DNA of 9,918 nt from Candidatus Njordarchaeota archaeon (GTDB lineage Archaea; Asgardarchaeota; Njordarchaeia; Njordarchaeales; Njordarchaeaceae). The translations under genes were made by a program, and so were the position numbers. How positions within the stretch are numbered: the first letter of the stretch is position 1; each line of letters opens with the position of its first letter. The stretch is taken from the NCBI GenBank assembly GCA_029856055.1, contig JAHQWF010000097.1, positions 1-9,918 of the forward strand, given 5' to 3'. The notes beneath the pieces were generated by a model. The model ran no database searches, was not told the origin of the DNA, and was given only the letters and a program-made list of their open reading frames with translations. Shown here in pieces: positions 1 through 6,090 of the stretch.

Positions 1-233
1 GCCTTTACTTCTTTCGGATATCTAGTTACTATTAATGGTTTATTATAACGACGCATAAGGGTTTTCTCTTCTACTGTACGAAGGTCTTTACCCCATTTGA
101 TCTTTACACCATCTTTCTTTAGCACCTCTATGGCTTCTGTGTAAGTTATTTTCGGGAACGGAGGTTTTATTTTAAGAAGATCTTTTGGGTCTCTACTTAA
201 AAATTTTAATTCTTTATTAAGGTAGCAAGGGTG
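1..233 (-). pseudogene. asnS: Truncated asparaginyl-tRNA synthetase remnant (N-terminal half missing; runs off the window)
   Basis: Reading the minus strand from 233 down to 1 gives 77 open codons. They contain RDPKDLLKIKPPFPKITYTE, then a KWGKDL stretch and a YNKPLIVTRYPKEVKA stretch. This is the segment of archaeal AsnRS between class II motifs 2 and 3 (established family pattern, recalled not searched). An in-frame TAA at 236-234 immediately precedes the homology. No ATG occurs until codon 60 (56-54), and the only earlier GTG lies well inside the conserved block. The anticodon-binding domain and motifs 1 and 2, some 250 residues, are therefore absent, and upstream DNA is the antisense of an unrelated flavoprotein gene. 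The C-terminal end is outside the window and may be intact. An archaeal AspRS assignment fits less well, because AspRS has a different consensus around the WG-D block. A working copy must exist elsewhere if the cell charges tRNA-Asn directly. Confidence 0.
196..207 (+). promoter_or_regulatory. Putative TATA box of the amino acid dehydrogenase operon
   Basis: CTTAAAAATTTT lies 34-45 bases before the TTG start of the alpha subunit gene, which would put transcription start near 222-230 and give a very short leader. The same 10-mer, CTTAAAAATT, sits upstream of the hydrogenase operon (4984-4993). The element lies inside the asnS-like remnant, so the promoter occupies former coding sequence. A weak AGGGTG (228-233) could act as ribosome binding site. 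Confidence 0.5.
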
Positions 234-240
234 TTAATTA

Positions 241-1683
241 TTGCCACATACAACGAATCATGATAGGAGGATATGGGAGCACCCCATTCTTGAATTTAAG
301 CGGGGTAAAGAAGTCACATTTTATTTTGAAGGAAAACTGATAAAAGGTTATGAAAACGAAACAATAGCTGTTGCTCTTTACGCAAACGGCATTGATATTT
401 TTTCTTGGAATGAGGTAGGTCGTCCTAGAGGAGCTTTCTGCATGATTGGTAAGTGTAGTTCTTGTTTCATGGTGGTAGATGGGATACCTAATGTCAGGAC
501 TTGTAGAGAACCCGTTAGAGATGGATTAGTTGTGCAAAGGCAGAGAGGATTACCGAGAGTTCCAGATAAACATGTTACTTTAGAATACTCAAATGAAAAA
601 GTGATTAATACAGATGTACTGGTTATTGGTGGCGGTCCAGCCGGAATGGCAGCGGCATTGAAAGCAGCTGAATATGGATTGAATGTTGTTTTGGTCGAGG
701 ATCACTATAAGCTAGGCGGTCAATTAGTGAAACAAACACATAAATTCTTTGGTTCTAAGGACTTGTTTGGCGGTTTAAGGGGGTTCCAGATAGCAGAAAT
801 ATTTACTAAAGAGCTAGAAAAACATGAAAACATAACGATATTAACTGAGACAATTGCTTATGGCATCTTCAGGGATATGTGGGTAGGATTAGCTTCTAGA
901 AAAGATGATACTATATACCGAGTTAAGGCAAAGAACATTATTATAACTACTGGTGCATACGAGAATTACCTTGCTTTTTCTGGAAACGATTTACCAGGTG
1001 TCATGGGTGCTGGAGGTGCTCAAACAATTATGAATGAGTATGGAGTTAGGCCAGGTGATAAGGTACTAGTGGTAGGTGCTGGTAACGTGGGGTTAATAGT
1101 TGCATATCAATTACTACAAGCTGGCGCTAAAGTAGAAGCTATAGTTGAGATAATGCCTCAGATAGGTGGATGGTTTGTGCATGCTTCTAAAGTTAGGAGA
1201 TATGGTGTACCTATATTGACTAGACATACAATTAAAGAGGTGAAAGGCAAGGAAAAAGTTAAGTCTGTAGTCATAGTTAAGGTAGATGAGAAATATCAAC
1301 CTATACCTGGAAGCGAAAGAGAGATAAAATGCGATTTAGTATTACTATCAATTGGATTAACGCCAGATGTTACTCTTCTTTCTCAAGCCGGTGTGAAAAT
1401 GGCTTGGGTTCCAGAACTCGGCGGATTAGTGGCTTATAGATCAAAGTACCAGGAAACAACTGTACCTGGTGTCTATGTAGCTGGTGATGTTTCGGGTATA
1501 GAGGAAGCTACTACAGCGATTCTTGAGGGTTGGATAGCTGGGTTATCAGCTGTTATCAGAACTAAGGGGGAAATTGATAAGGCTTTAGAGGAAAGAGAAA
1601 AACACGTCAAATTCCTTGAGGAATACAGAAAGTCGCCTCTATTATCGAAAAGTAGAGAGGGCATAAAAAAAGTATTGATATAA
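241..1683 (+). CDS. pdhA: FAD-dependent amino acid dehydrogenase alpha subunit with N-terminal [2Fe-2S] domain (proline dehydrogenase complex type)
   Basis: The 480-residue protein has three visible parts. An N-terminal ferredoxin-like domain (about 15-100) carries C67, C72, C75 and C88 for a [2Fe-2S] cluster. An FAD Rossmann motif GGGPAG lies at 130-135. A second dinucleotide-binding motif VGAGNVG lies at 278-284, and a late AGDV (414-417) contacts FAD. This architecture is shared by the alpha subunits of dye-linked L-proline dehydrogenase, opine oxidase OoxA and HcnB. The neighbours (ferredoxin, BFD protein, DadA-type flavoprotein) match the pdhAFXB set of Thermococcales. Its probable job is to accept electrons from the beta subunit and pass them to an acceptor in the cytosol or at the inner membrane face; no signal peptide or membrane helix is visible. 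TTG at 241 is the only plausible start because TAA lies two codons before it and no in-frame ATG occurs near the N-terminus. Substrate assignment is inferred. Confidence 0.88.
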   Translation: MPHTTNHDRRIWEHPILEFKRGKEVTFYFEGKLIKGYENETIAVALYANGIDIFSWNEVGRPRGAFCMIGKCSSCFMVVDGIPNVRTCREPVRDGLVVQRQRGLPRVPDKHVTLEYSNEKVINTDVLVIGGGPAGMAAALKAAEYGLNVVLVEDHYKLGGQLVKQTHKFFGSKDLFGGLRGFQIAEIFTKELEKHENITILTETIAYGIFRDMWVGLASRKDDTIYRVKAKNIIITTGAYENYLAFSGNDLPGVMGAGGAQTIMNEYGVRPGDKVLVVGAGNVGLIVAYQLLQAGAKVEAIVEIMPQIGGWFVHASKVRRYGVPILTRHTIKEVKGKEKVKSVVIVKVDEKYQPIPGSEREIKCDLVLLSIGLTPDVTLLSQAGVKMAWVPELGGLVAYRSKYQETTVPGVYVAGDVSGIEEATTAILEGWIAGLSAVIRTKGEIDKALEEREKHVKFLEEYRKSPLLSKSREGIKKVLI

Positions 1684-1689
1684 TAGGTG
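1684..1689 (+). promoter_or_regulatory. Ribosome binding site deciding the start of the ferredoxin gene
   Basis: TAGGTG sits six bases before ATG 1696 and matches the crenarchaeal GAGGTG pattern. The GTG inside this same motif (1687) is in frame and would give a protein three residues longer, but then the motif itself would be part of the start. ATG 1696 is preferred. Confidence 0.55.
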
Positions 1690-1695
1690 TTTATT

Positions 1696-2196
1696 ATGGG
1701 TAAGGAAATCCCTGAATTTAGAGTAAATGGTGTTATTACTGATAAGAAGTTATTTGAATTAAATCTAATGCCGCCTGATGAGAGATTGAAGAAAGGGCCG
1801 GTTGTTATAATGGAGTGTCCTGAAGAGATCCCCTGTAATATATGTGTTAGCGCATGCCCATTTAATGCGATACAAATGAAAACTATATATACACTACCAG
1901 TTGTTGATTGGGACAAGTGCATTGGCTGTGGTGTATGCGTATCTCTCTGTCCAGGTCTAGCTATCTTTGCGGTAGATTTATCTAAAGAAGATGCTGCGTA
2001 TGTTACGGTTCCTCATGAGTTCTTACCAGTTCCTAAGAAGGGTGATGAGGTAACAATTTTATCTAGGGAGGGCAAGCCCTTAGGTAAAGCTAAAGTGGTA
2101 AAGGTTTGGGAGAGAAACATGACGTATATTGTTACTGTGGAAGTTCCTAAAAATTTAGCTCTGGAGGTGCGTGCTATATGGATGGAGAAGAAATGA
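1696..2196 (+). CDS. pdhF: Two-cluster [4Fe-4S] ferredoxin subunit of the dehydrogenase complex
   Basis: From ATG 1696 the product is 166 residues. It holds eight cysteines in two groups. The first is C41, C47, C50, C54 (CPEEIPCNICVSACP), with five residues between the first two cysteines rather than the usual two. The second is a standard C75-x2-C78-x2-C81-x3-C85. Two [4Fe-4S] clusters are expected. Residues 1-40 and the C-terminal third (about 110-166, beta-rich in appearance, beginning near GDEVTILSREG) flank the ferredoxin core and probably dock it in the complex. It follows the alpha subunit gene by 12 bases and overlaps the next gene, matching the gamma/ferredoxin position of pdhAFXB operons. 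The role, carrying electrons between the two flavin subunits or to an outside acceptor, is inferred from context. Confidence 0.8.
   Translation: MGKEIPEFRVNGVITDKKLFELNLMPPDERLKKGPVVIMECPEEIPCNICVSACPFNAIQMKTIYTLPVVDWDKCIGCGVCVSLCPGLAIFAVDLSKEDAAYVTVPHEFLPVPKKGDEVTILSREGKPLGKAKVVKVWERNMTYIVTVEVPKNLALEVRAIWMEKK
2163..2169 (+). promoter_or_regulatory. Strong ribosome binding site inside the ferredoxin gene
   Basis: GGAGGTG lies eight bases before ATG 2178 and is complementary to the expected 16S rRNA 3' end. It supports 2178 as the start of the BFD-like gene, although ATG 2193 (in an ATGA overlap with the preceding stop, with GGAG at 2184-2187) is a rival. Confidence 0.6.
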
Positions 2197-2477
2197 AGAA
2201 TCCAGTTATTATTTGTAGATGTGAAAATGTTACTTTAGATGAAATCGAGAAAGCTATTGAAGAGGGGTTCACTGACCTAGAATCTCTGAAAAGAAAACTT
2301 AGGATTGGTATGGGTCCTTGCCAGGGAAGAACATGTATACCAGTTCTAGTGAGAATTCTTTCAAGGAAGCTAAGAAAGAGCCCTGAAGAATTACTAATAC
2401 CTAAATCTAGACCACCAATAGTGCCATTACCAATGAAAATGTTTCTTGTAAGGAGGGAGGAGAAAGTTGAAGGCTAA
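2178..2477 (+). CDS. pdhX: BFD-like [2Fe-2S] small subunit of the dehydrogenase complex
   Basis: This 99-residue protein begins with the BFD/NirB-type pattern C13-R-C15 and completes it with C48-x4-C53 (GPCQGRTC), the four ligands of a [2Fe-2S] cluster. The helical stretch between them (LDEIEKAIEEG) is typical of bacterioferritin-associated ferredoxin domains. In related enzymes this domain is either a separate small subunit (PdhX or delta) or fused to the alpha subunit; here it is separate. The tail after residue 65 is proline-rich and basic. The gene overlaps the ferredoxin gene by 19 bases (or 4 if ATG 2193 is used) and the beta subunit gene by 11 bases, so translation of the three is probably coupled. 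The most likely function is electron relay between the FAD-containing alpha and beta subunits. Confidence 0.82.
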   Translation: MDGEEMKNPVIICRCENVTLDEIEKAIEEGFTDLESLKRKLRIGMGPCQGRTCIPVLVRILSRKLRKSPEELLIPKSRPPIVPLPMKMFLVRREEKVEG

Positions 2478-3600
2478 TATATTGATAATAGGTGGGGGTT
2501 CTACAGGACTATTCACAGCTTATTTCTTGGCAAAATCAGGCGTACAAGACGCGGTTTTAATAGAAAAGGGCTATCTAGGCAGTGGCTCTACATTCAGATG
2601 TGCTACGGGCATAAGAGCTTCATTCACTACGGAAGAACATGTTGTGTTACAAAAACATAGTATAGAATTATGGAAGAATCTTTCAGAGCAACTGGGATTC
2701 TATTATTTGCGAGGTGGCTATGTCTGGTTATTTAGGGATGAGAAAACTCTAGAGATGTTTAAACAGCTAAGTAAATTACATAACAGCTTTGGTGTAAATA
2801 CAAGAATTATTACTCCAGAAGAAATAAAAGAACTTGTACCTAAAATTAACGTCGAGGGCGTTATAGGTGGTTTATTCGATCCTATAGCTGGTAAAGCAGA
2901 TCCATTCGGGACTATTTACGCCTTAGCTAAAGCCAGTAAGGAAATGGGAGTAAAGATTTATACTGGTGTTAAAGCGAATAGATTGCTGGTTGAAGGAAGT
3001 AAGGTTAAGGGAGTTGAGACATCAATAGGTAAGATAGAAGCACCTAAAATACTGGTTGCTGCAGGGTATGGGACAAAAGAGTTATTAAAAACAATAAATA
3101 TAGATTTCCCGGTCGAAAACTATCCACATCATTCAATAATCACAGAGAAATACGTGGAGACATTCAAACCACTAGTTATAGATTGGTCTTCTAGCACTTA
3201 TATAGTTCAAACAAATGCTGGAGGATTTCTGATGGGCACAGAGATCAAAGAGAAACCAGATACCCCCTTAACAACTAGAATTGATTTCTTTGAGGAAATA
3301 GTTAAGTCAGCCTTGCAGTTATTCCCGTGGATGAAGGAATTAAGGATATTGAGGTATTGGACAGGATACTATGTCGTTAGTCCAGACAGTCACCCCATTT
3401 TAGGCCCTATAGAGGATTACGAAGGACTTTATGTAGCTGCTGGTTACAGCGGACATGGATTCATGATGGGTCCCATAGTAGGTGAATTGTTAAGTGAATG
3501 GATGATAAAGGATAAGGTATCTATTCCTCAGGCCGAAAGATTAACTATAGAGCGGATAAGAGAAGGAAAGTTGATTCATGAGAAAGCAGTAATTGGATAG
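2467..3600 (+). CDS. pdhB: FAD-dependent amino acid dehydrogenase beta (catalytic) subunit, DadA/DAO family
   Basis: The 377-residue protein has an FAD-binding GGGSTG at 9-14, the family block GSGSTFRCATGIR at 38-50, a GKADPF motif in the middle, PDSHPILG at 306-313 and the C-terminal flavin-binding YVAAGYSGHGF near 322-332. These blocks closely resemble the beta subunit of Pyrococcus and Thermococcus dye-linked L-proline dehydrogenase, more so than generic glycine or sarcosine oxidases (recalled comparison). In that family this subunit dehydrogenates the substrate; L-proline would give pyrroline-5-carboxylate. No membrane segment or signal peptide is seen. The start is TTG 2467, preceded by a purine-rich AAGGAGGGAGGAG tract (2450-2462) lying inside the previous gene. 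A hydroxyproline, sarcosine, opine or D-amino acid substrate cannot be excluded. Confidence 0.87.
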   Translation: MKANILIIGGGSTGLFTAYFLAKSGVQDAVLIEKGYLGSGSTFRCATGIRASFTTEEHVVLQKHSIELWKNLSEQLGFYYLRGGYVWLFRDEKTLEMFKQLSKLHNSFGVNTRIITPEEIKELVPKINVEGVIGGLFDPIAGKADPFGTIYALAKASKEMGVKIYTGVKANRLLVEGSKVKGVETSIGKIEAPKILVAAGYGTKELLKTINIDFPVENYPHHSIITEKYVETFKPLVIDWSSSTYIVQTNAGGFLMGTEIKEKPDTPLTTRIDFFEEIVKSALQLFPWMKELRILRYWTGYYVVSPDSHPILGPIEDYEGLYVAAGYSGHGFMMGPIVGELLSEWMIKDKVSIPQAERLTIERIREGKLIHEKAVIG

Positions 3601-3606
3601 ATAACA

Positions 3607-3632
3607 TTTCGTATTTTATTATTTCTTTTTCA
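3607..3632 (+). terminator. T-rich terminator-like stretch after the dehydrogenase operon
   Basis: The non-template strand runs TTTCGTATTTTATTATTTC and then TTTTTC just after the beta subunit stop. Archaeal polymerase ends at such T-rich tracts without a hairpin. It separates the dehydrogenase operon from the transporter gene, but read-through is possible. Confidence 0.4.
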
Positions 3633-3634
3633 TC

Positions 3635-3650
3635 TAAATTTTTATTTAGA
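3635..3650 (+). promoter_or_regulatory. Putative TATA box of the MFS transporter gene
   Basis: TAAATTTTTATTTAGA is centred about 21 bases before ATG 3663. That spacing would place transcription start at or next to the ATG, giving a leaderless message, which is common in crenarchaea. No ribosome binding site precedes the ATG, in agreement. Confidence 0.45.
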
Positions 3651-3662
3651 AGTTGATATAAT

Positions 3663-4844
3663 ATGGGCATCAGTAAAGAGGCATCAGTGTACTCAACAAT
3701 AAAGAATTTTCCTATTATTTTCTCCTTAACATTAAGTAGTTTCATAGGCCCTTTCGGTGGTTCATTAATAATTCCTGTTATGAAAGAAATTAGTATCGAC
3801 TTTAAAGTTGAAGAAGTCCTTGTTGGATGGTCTATCGCGCTTTATATGATACCTTTTAGCTTTTTCCAATTATTCTCGGGCTATATATCTGACAAATATG
3901 ACAGAAAGAAAATACTTATCTACGGATCCATCTTTTATGTATTAGGCGCTTTATTCTCATACTACTCCACTAACTTCACGTATTTCATCCTTAGCAGAGT
4001 TATTCAGGGAATAGGATCCGCTTTAATGTCGCCAACTACAATGGCATTAGTAGGCGATTTCTACTCAAGAAACATAAGAGGCAAAATAATGGGTTTGTTG
4101 ACCGCGGGGATATCCTTAGGAAGTATAATGGGGGCGATATTAGGTGGTTATCTAGGTTTAATTAACTGGAGAATGATCTTTATCGCAATGATAGTTATAG
4201 GTATAATTTTGATAGTATTAATAGCTATGGTGATATATGATCCCAGGAAAAAGGAGTATAGACAGCCTAGGAGATTTATAAAAACTTATTTAGAGGTATT
4301 AAGAGATAAATTAGTTATTATTATAGGTATTAGTGGGGCAATAGTATTCTTTACTAGATGGAGCTTAAACACATTTCTTTCATATGTTGTTAGAGATACA
4401 CCATATAATCTTTCACCAGATGTATGGGGTAATATAGTTAGTTTATCTGGTTGGGGAAGTTTAGTATCTAGCTTCATAGCTGGATATTTAACTGATAGAT
4501 TCGGTAGAAAAGTAATTATAGAGCTAGGGTTCATATTCTTACTGATTGTCAACATATTATTTCTAACAAGCTTCTGGTTTAATTATCTGCCTTACATATA
4601 TTTCGCCCTAGGTATATCTACAAATCTTGTTTTCACAGCATTAGGAACGCTAGTAATAGATATAAGGGGAGATCTAAGAGCTACAGCAAGCTCGATTTAC
4701 GGCTCAATAAGATTTCTAGGATATGCTCTGGGGCCTGTAATACCGATACCATTATACAGCCATTATGGATTAGTGGGCGTAATAATGTTGAATCTGATCT
4801 TGTTGTTAATAATAACTATTTATTGGAATTTAATTAAAAAATAA
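3663..4844 (+). CDS. MFS transporter, 12 predicted membrane helices
   Basis: The 393-residue protein is hydrophobic throughout, with roughly twelve membrane segments and a cytoplasmic loop near 193-215. The MFS signature motif A appears after helix 2 as GYISDKYDRKK (73-83), with the usual GR replaced by DR. Its degenerate repeat after helix 8 is GYLTDRFGRK (274-283). SRVIQGIGSA (111-120) matches motif B in helix 4, and the glycine-rich GAILGGYLG (157-165) lies in helix 5 as in drug:H+ antiporter-type members. Substrate cannot be read from these motifs. The gene sits 62 bases after the dehydrogenase operon on the same strand, so uptake of an amino acid or export of its oxidation product is a reasonable inference. 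A multidrug or sugar carrier is equally compatible. The overlapping minus-strand frames here look like shadows. Confidence 0.88.
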   Translation: MGISKEASVYSTIKNFPIIFSLTLSSFIGPFGGSLIIPVMKEISIDFKVEEVLVGWSIALYMIPFSFFQLFSGYISDKYDRKKILIYGSIFYVLGALFSYYSTNFTYFILSRVIQGIGSALMSPTTMALVGDFYSRNIRGKIMGLLTAGISLGSIMGAILGGYLGLINWRMIFIAMIVIGIILIVLIAMVIYDPRKKEYRQPRRFIKTYLEVLRDKLVIIIGISGAIVFFTRWSLNTFLSYVVRDTPYNLSPDVWGNIVSLSGWGSLVSSFIAGYLTDRFGRKVIIELGFIFLLIVNILFLTSFWFNYLPYIYFALGISTNLVFTALGTLVIDIRGDLRATASSIYGSIRFLGYALGPVIPIPLYSHYGLVGVIMLNLILLLIITIYWNLIKK

Positions 4845-4983
4845 TATATCAATAATTTCGTAAAAAGTAAGAAAATATTTCCAATAATAAATTACTGAAA
4901 GTAAAAAAAGTATAGTATAACGCCTTTAAGTTATTCTTTATAAAATAATTATCTATATCAGTATAAGTTGTATTAATACTCAC

Positions 4984-4993
4984 CTTAAAAATT
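4984..4993 (+). promoter_or_regulatory. Putative TATA box of the hydrogenase operon
   Basis: CTTAAAAATT, identical to the 10-mer ahead of the dehydrogenase operon, lies in the 181-base AT-rich gap after the transporter gene. Transcription would start near 5012-5018. This leaves a short leader that includes the GAGAGGT ribosome binding site at 5029-5035. Confidence 0.5.
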
Positions 4994-4997
4994 AAAA

Positions 4998-5007
4998 AAT
5001 ACGTATT
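4998..5007. promoter_or_regulatory. Perfect 10-base palindrome between the TATA box and start of the hydrogenase operon
   Basis: AATACGTATT is its own reverse complement. It lies five bases downstream of the proposed TATA box, roughly at -17 to -7 of the predicted transcript, where archaeal repressors often bind. The short length and AT-richness mean it could occur by chance. Operator function is inference. Confidence 0.3.
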
Positions 5008-5043
5008 AAATAATGCTAAAATAGTTTGGAGAGGTATCTCCTT

Positions 5044-6090
5044 TTGAACCTTTATGTGCTAAAGAAAAAGGATATAGATAGGTTTTTGAGCAGTATAATG
5101 AGTAAATATGAGTTATTTGGACTTGTAAAAAAGAATGGTTCATTAATTCTAGATAATATAAATAAATTAGACGATATTATCCTTGACTTCAAAGGCCATA
5201 CTTCTATACCTTTAAAGAAGTTGTTTATTCCTCCTAAAGAAGTTCTGTTTGAATACAAGATTCATAACGATGGTAATGTGGAGTTATTAGATAAGTTGAA
5301 TGAGATCAGAGATACCAAGAGGGTTATAGTTGGTGTGAGGGCTTGTGATTTAAAAGGACTTGAAATACTAGATAGAGTTTTTCTAGGGGAGTTCCATGAT
5401 CCATACTATAAGGCTAGGAGGGAAAATACGATCATAATTGCTCTTGTCTGCACAGATATTGATGAGTATTGTTTTTGTTACTATACTAGGAGCGGTCCTG
5501 ATATCGTTAGTGGATATGATTTATCCTTGATGGAAATCGGTGATCATTATCTTGTCAGTGTTGGTAGCGAAAAAGGTAGAAGTTTAATTAGAGATAATCA
5601 AGATTTATTTAAGGAGGCGGGTCAAGAAGAAATAAGAAAGAAGAATGAAATTGTAGAGAATGTGATAGAGAAGATTGTAAGAAACATGGAATTACCTTTC
5701 TTTGACAATGTTTATGATGAATTAGTTAAGAATTTTAACTCAGATAAGTGGAAAGAGATAAGTTCCCTATGTCTTTCATGCGGTAAATGCAATTTTGTAT
5801 GCCCTACATGTCATTGTTTTGATGTATATGATGAGTTTGATCCAGTAGATAAGGTTGGTAGAAGAGTTAGAGTTTGGGACTCATGTCATTTTCTTAGTTT
5901 TACTAGGGTTGCTAGTGGCGAGATATTTAGGAAGGAAAGGGAGTCAAGGATTAAACAGAGGGTGTATCATAAGATTGTTTACTCGGTTAATGAGATAGGT
6001 GAAATATCTTGCACTGGATGTGGCAGATGTATAAGTGTCTGCCCTGTAGGAATAGATATTAGGAAAATAGTAAGCGATCTATCGGGGTGA
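5044..6090 (+). CDS. hydB: Group 3b [NiFe] hydrogenase (sulfhydrogenase) beta subunit, iron-sulfur protein
   Basis: From TTG 5044 the product is 348 residues. Two [4Fe-4S] ferredoxin motifs lie near the C-terminus: C243, C246, C249, C253 (CLSCGKCNFVCP) and C323, C326, C329, C333 (CTGCGRCISVCP). Other conserved family blocks are GVRACDLKGLEI, DPYYKARREN, the CFCYYTRSGPD segment and TCHCFD directly after the first cluster. HydB carries electrons between the NADP(H)-binding HydG and the hydrogenase dimer in the cytosol. AsrA of anaerobic sulfite reductase is related, but the hydrogenase genes downstream decide. Start choice: TTG 5044 has GAGAGGT eight bases upstream and yields an N-terminus like that of Pyrococcus HydB. 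TTG 5026 would add six residues and remains possible if the message has almost no leader. The stop overlaps the next start (GTGA). Confidence 0.9.
   Translation: MNLYVLKKKDIDRFLSSIMSKYELFGLVKKNGSLILDNINKLDDIILDFKGHTSIPLKKLFIPPKEVLFEYKIHNDGNVELLDKLNEIRDTKRVIVGVRACDLKGLEILDRVFLGEFHDPYYKARRENTIIIALVCTDIDEYCFCYYTRSGPDIVSGYDLSLMEIGDHYLVSVGSEKGRSLIRDNQDLFKEAGQEEIRKKNEIVENVIEKIVRNMELPFFDNVYDELVKNFNSDKWKEISSLCLSCGKCNFVCPTCHCFDVYDEFDPVDKVGRRVRVWDSCHFLSFTRVASGEIFRKERESRIKQRVYHKIVYSVNEIGEISCTGCGRCISVCPVGIDIRKIVSDLSG

Noticed and set aside
1..233. Archaeal aspartyl-tRNA synthetase or stand-alone asparagine synthetase-like paralogue
   Set aside because: The RDPKDLLKIKPPFPKITYTE block is AsnRS-like. AspRS and the short AsnRS-related asparagine synthetase differ at these positions as far as I can recall, though a database search would settle it.
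1473..1922. 149-codon open frame on the minus strand
   Set aside because: It lies antisense to the end of the alpha subunit gene and the start of the ferredoxin gene, both of which have clear family motifs. Its translation is rich in S, T, I and L without recognisable motifs, as expected for a shadow frame.
241..3600. Hydrogen cyanide synthase hcnABC
   Set aside because: The [2Fe-2S], FAD and DadA-type flavoprotein combination resembles HcnA-B-C, but here the [2Fe-2S] domain is fused to the alpha flavoprotein and separate ferredoxin and BFD genes are present, matching pdhAFXB order and the beta subunit motifs of proline dehydrogenase.
4960..4980. Inverted repeat AGTAT...ATACT upstream of the hydrogenase promoter
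   Set aside because: Only five bases per arm in AT-rich sequence with imperfect extension, which is expected by chance.
4845..5025. Small RNA or tRNA gene in the gap before the hydrogenase operon
   Set aside because: The stretch is very AT-rich with no GC-rich stem, no tRNA box sequences and no C/D-box pattern. Only promoter-like elements and short AT palindromes were seen.
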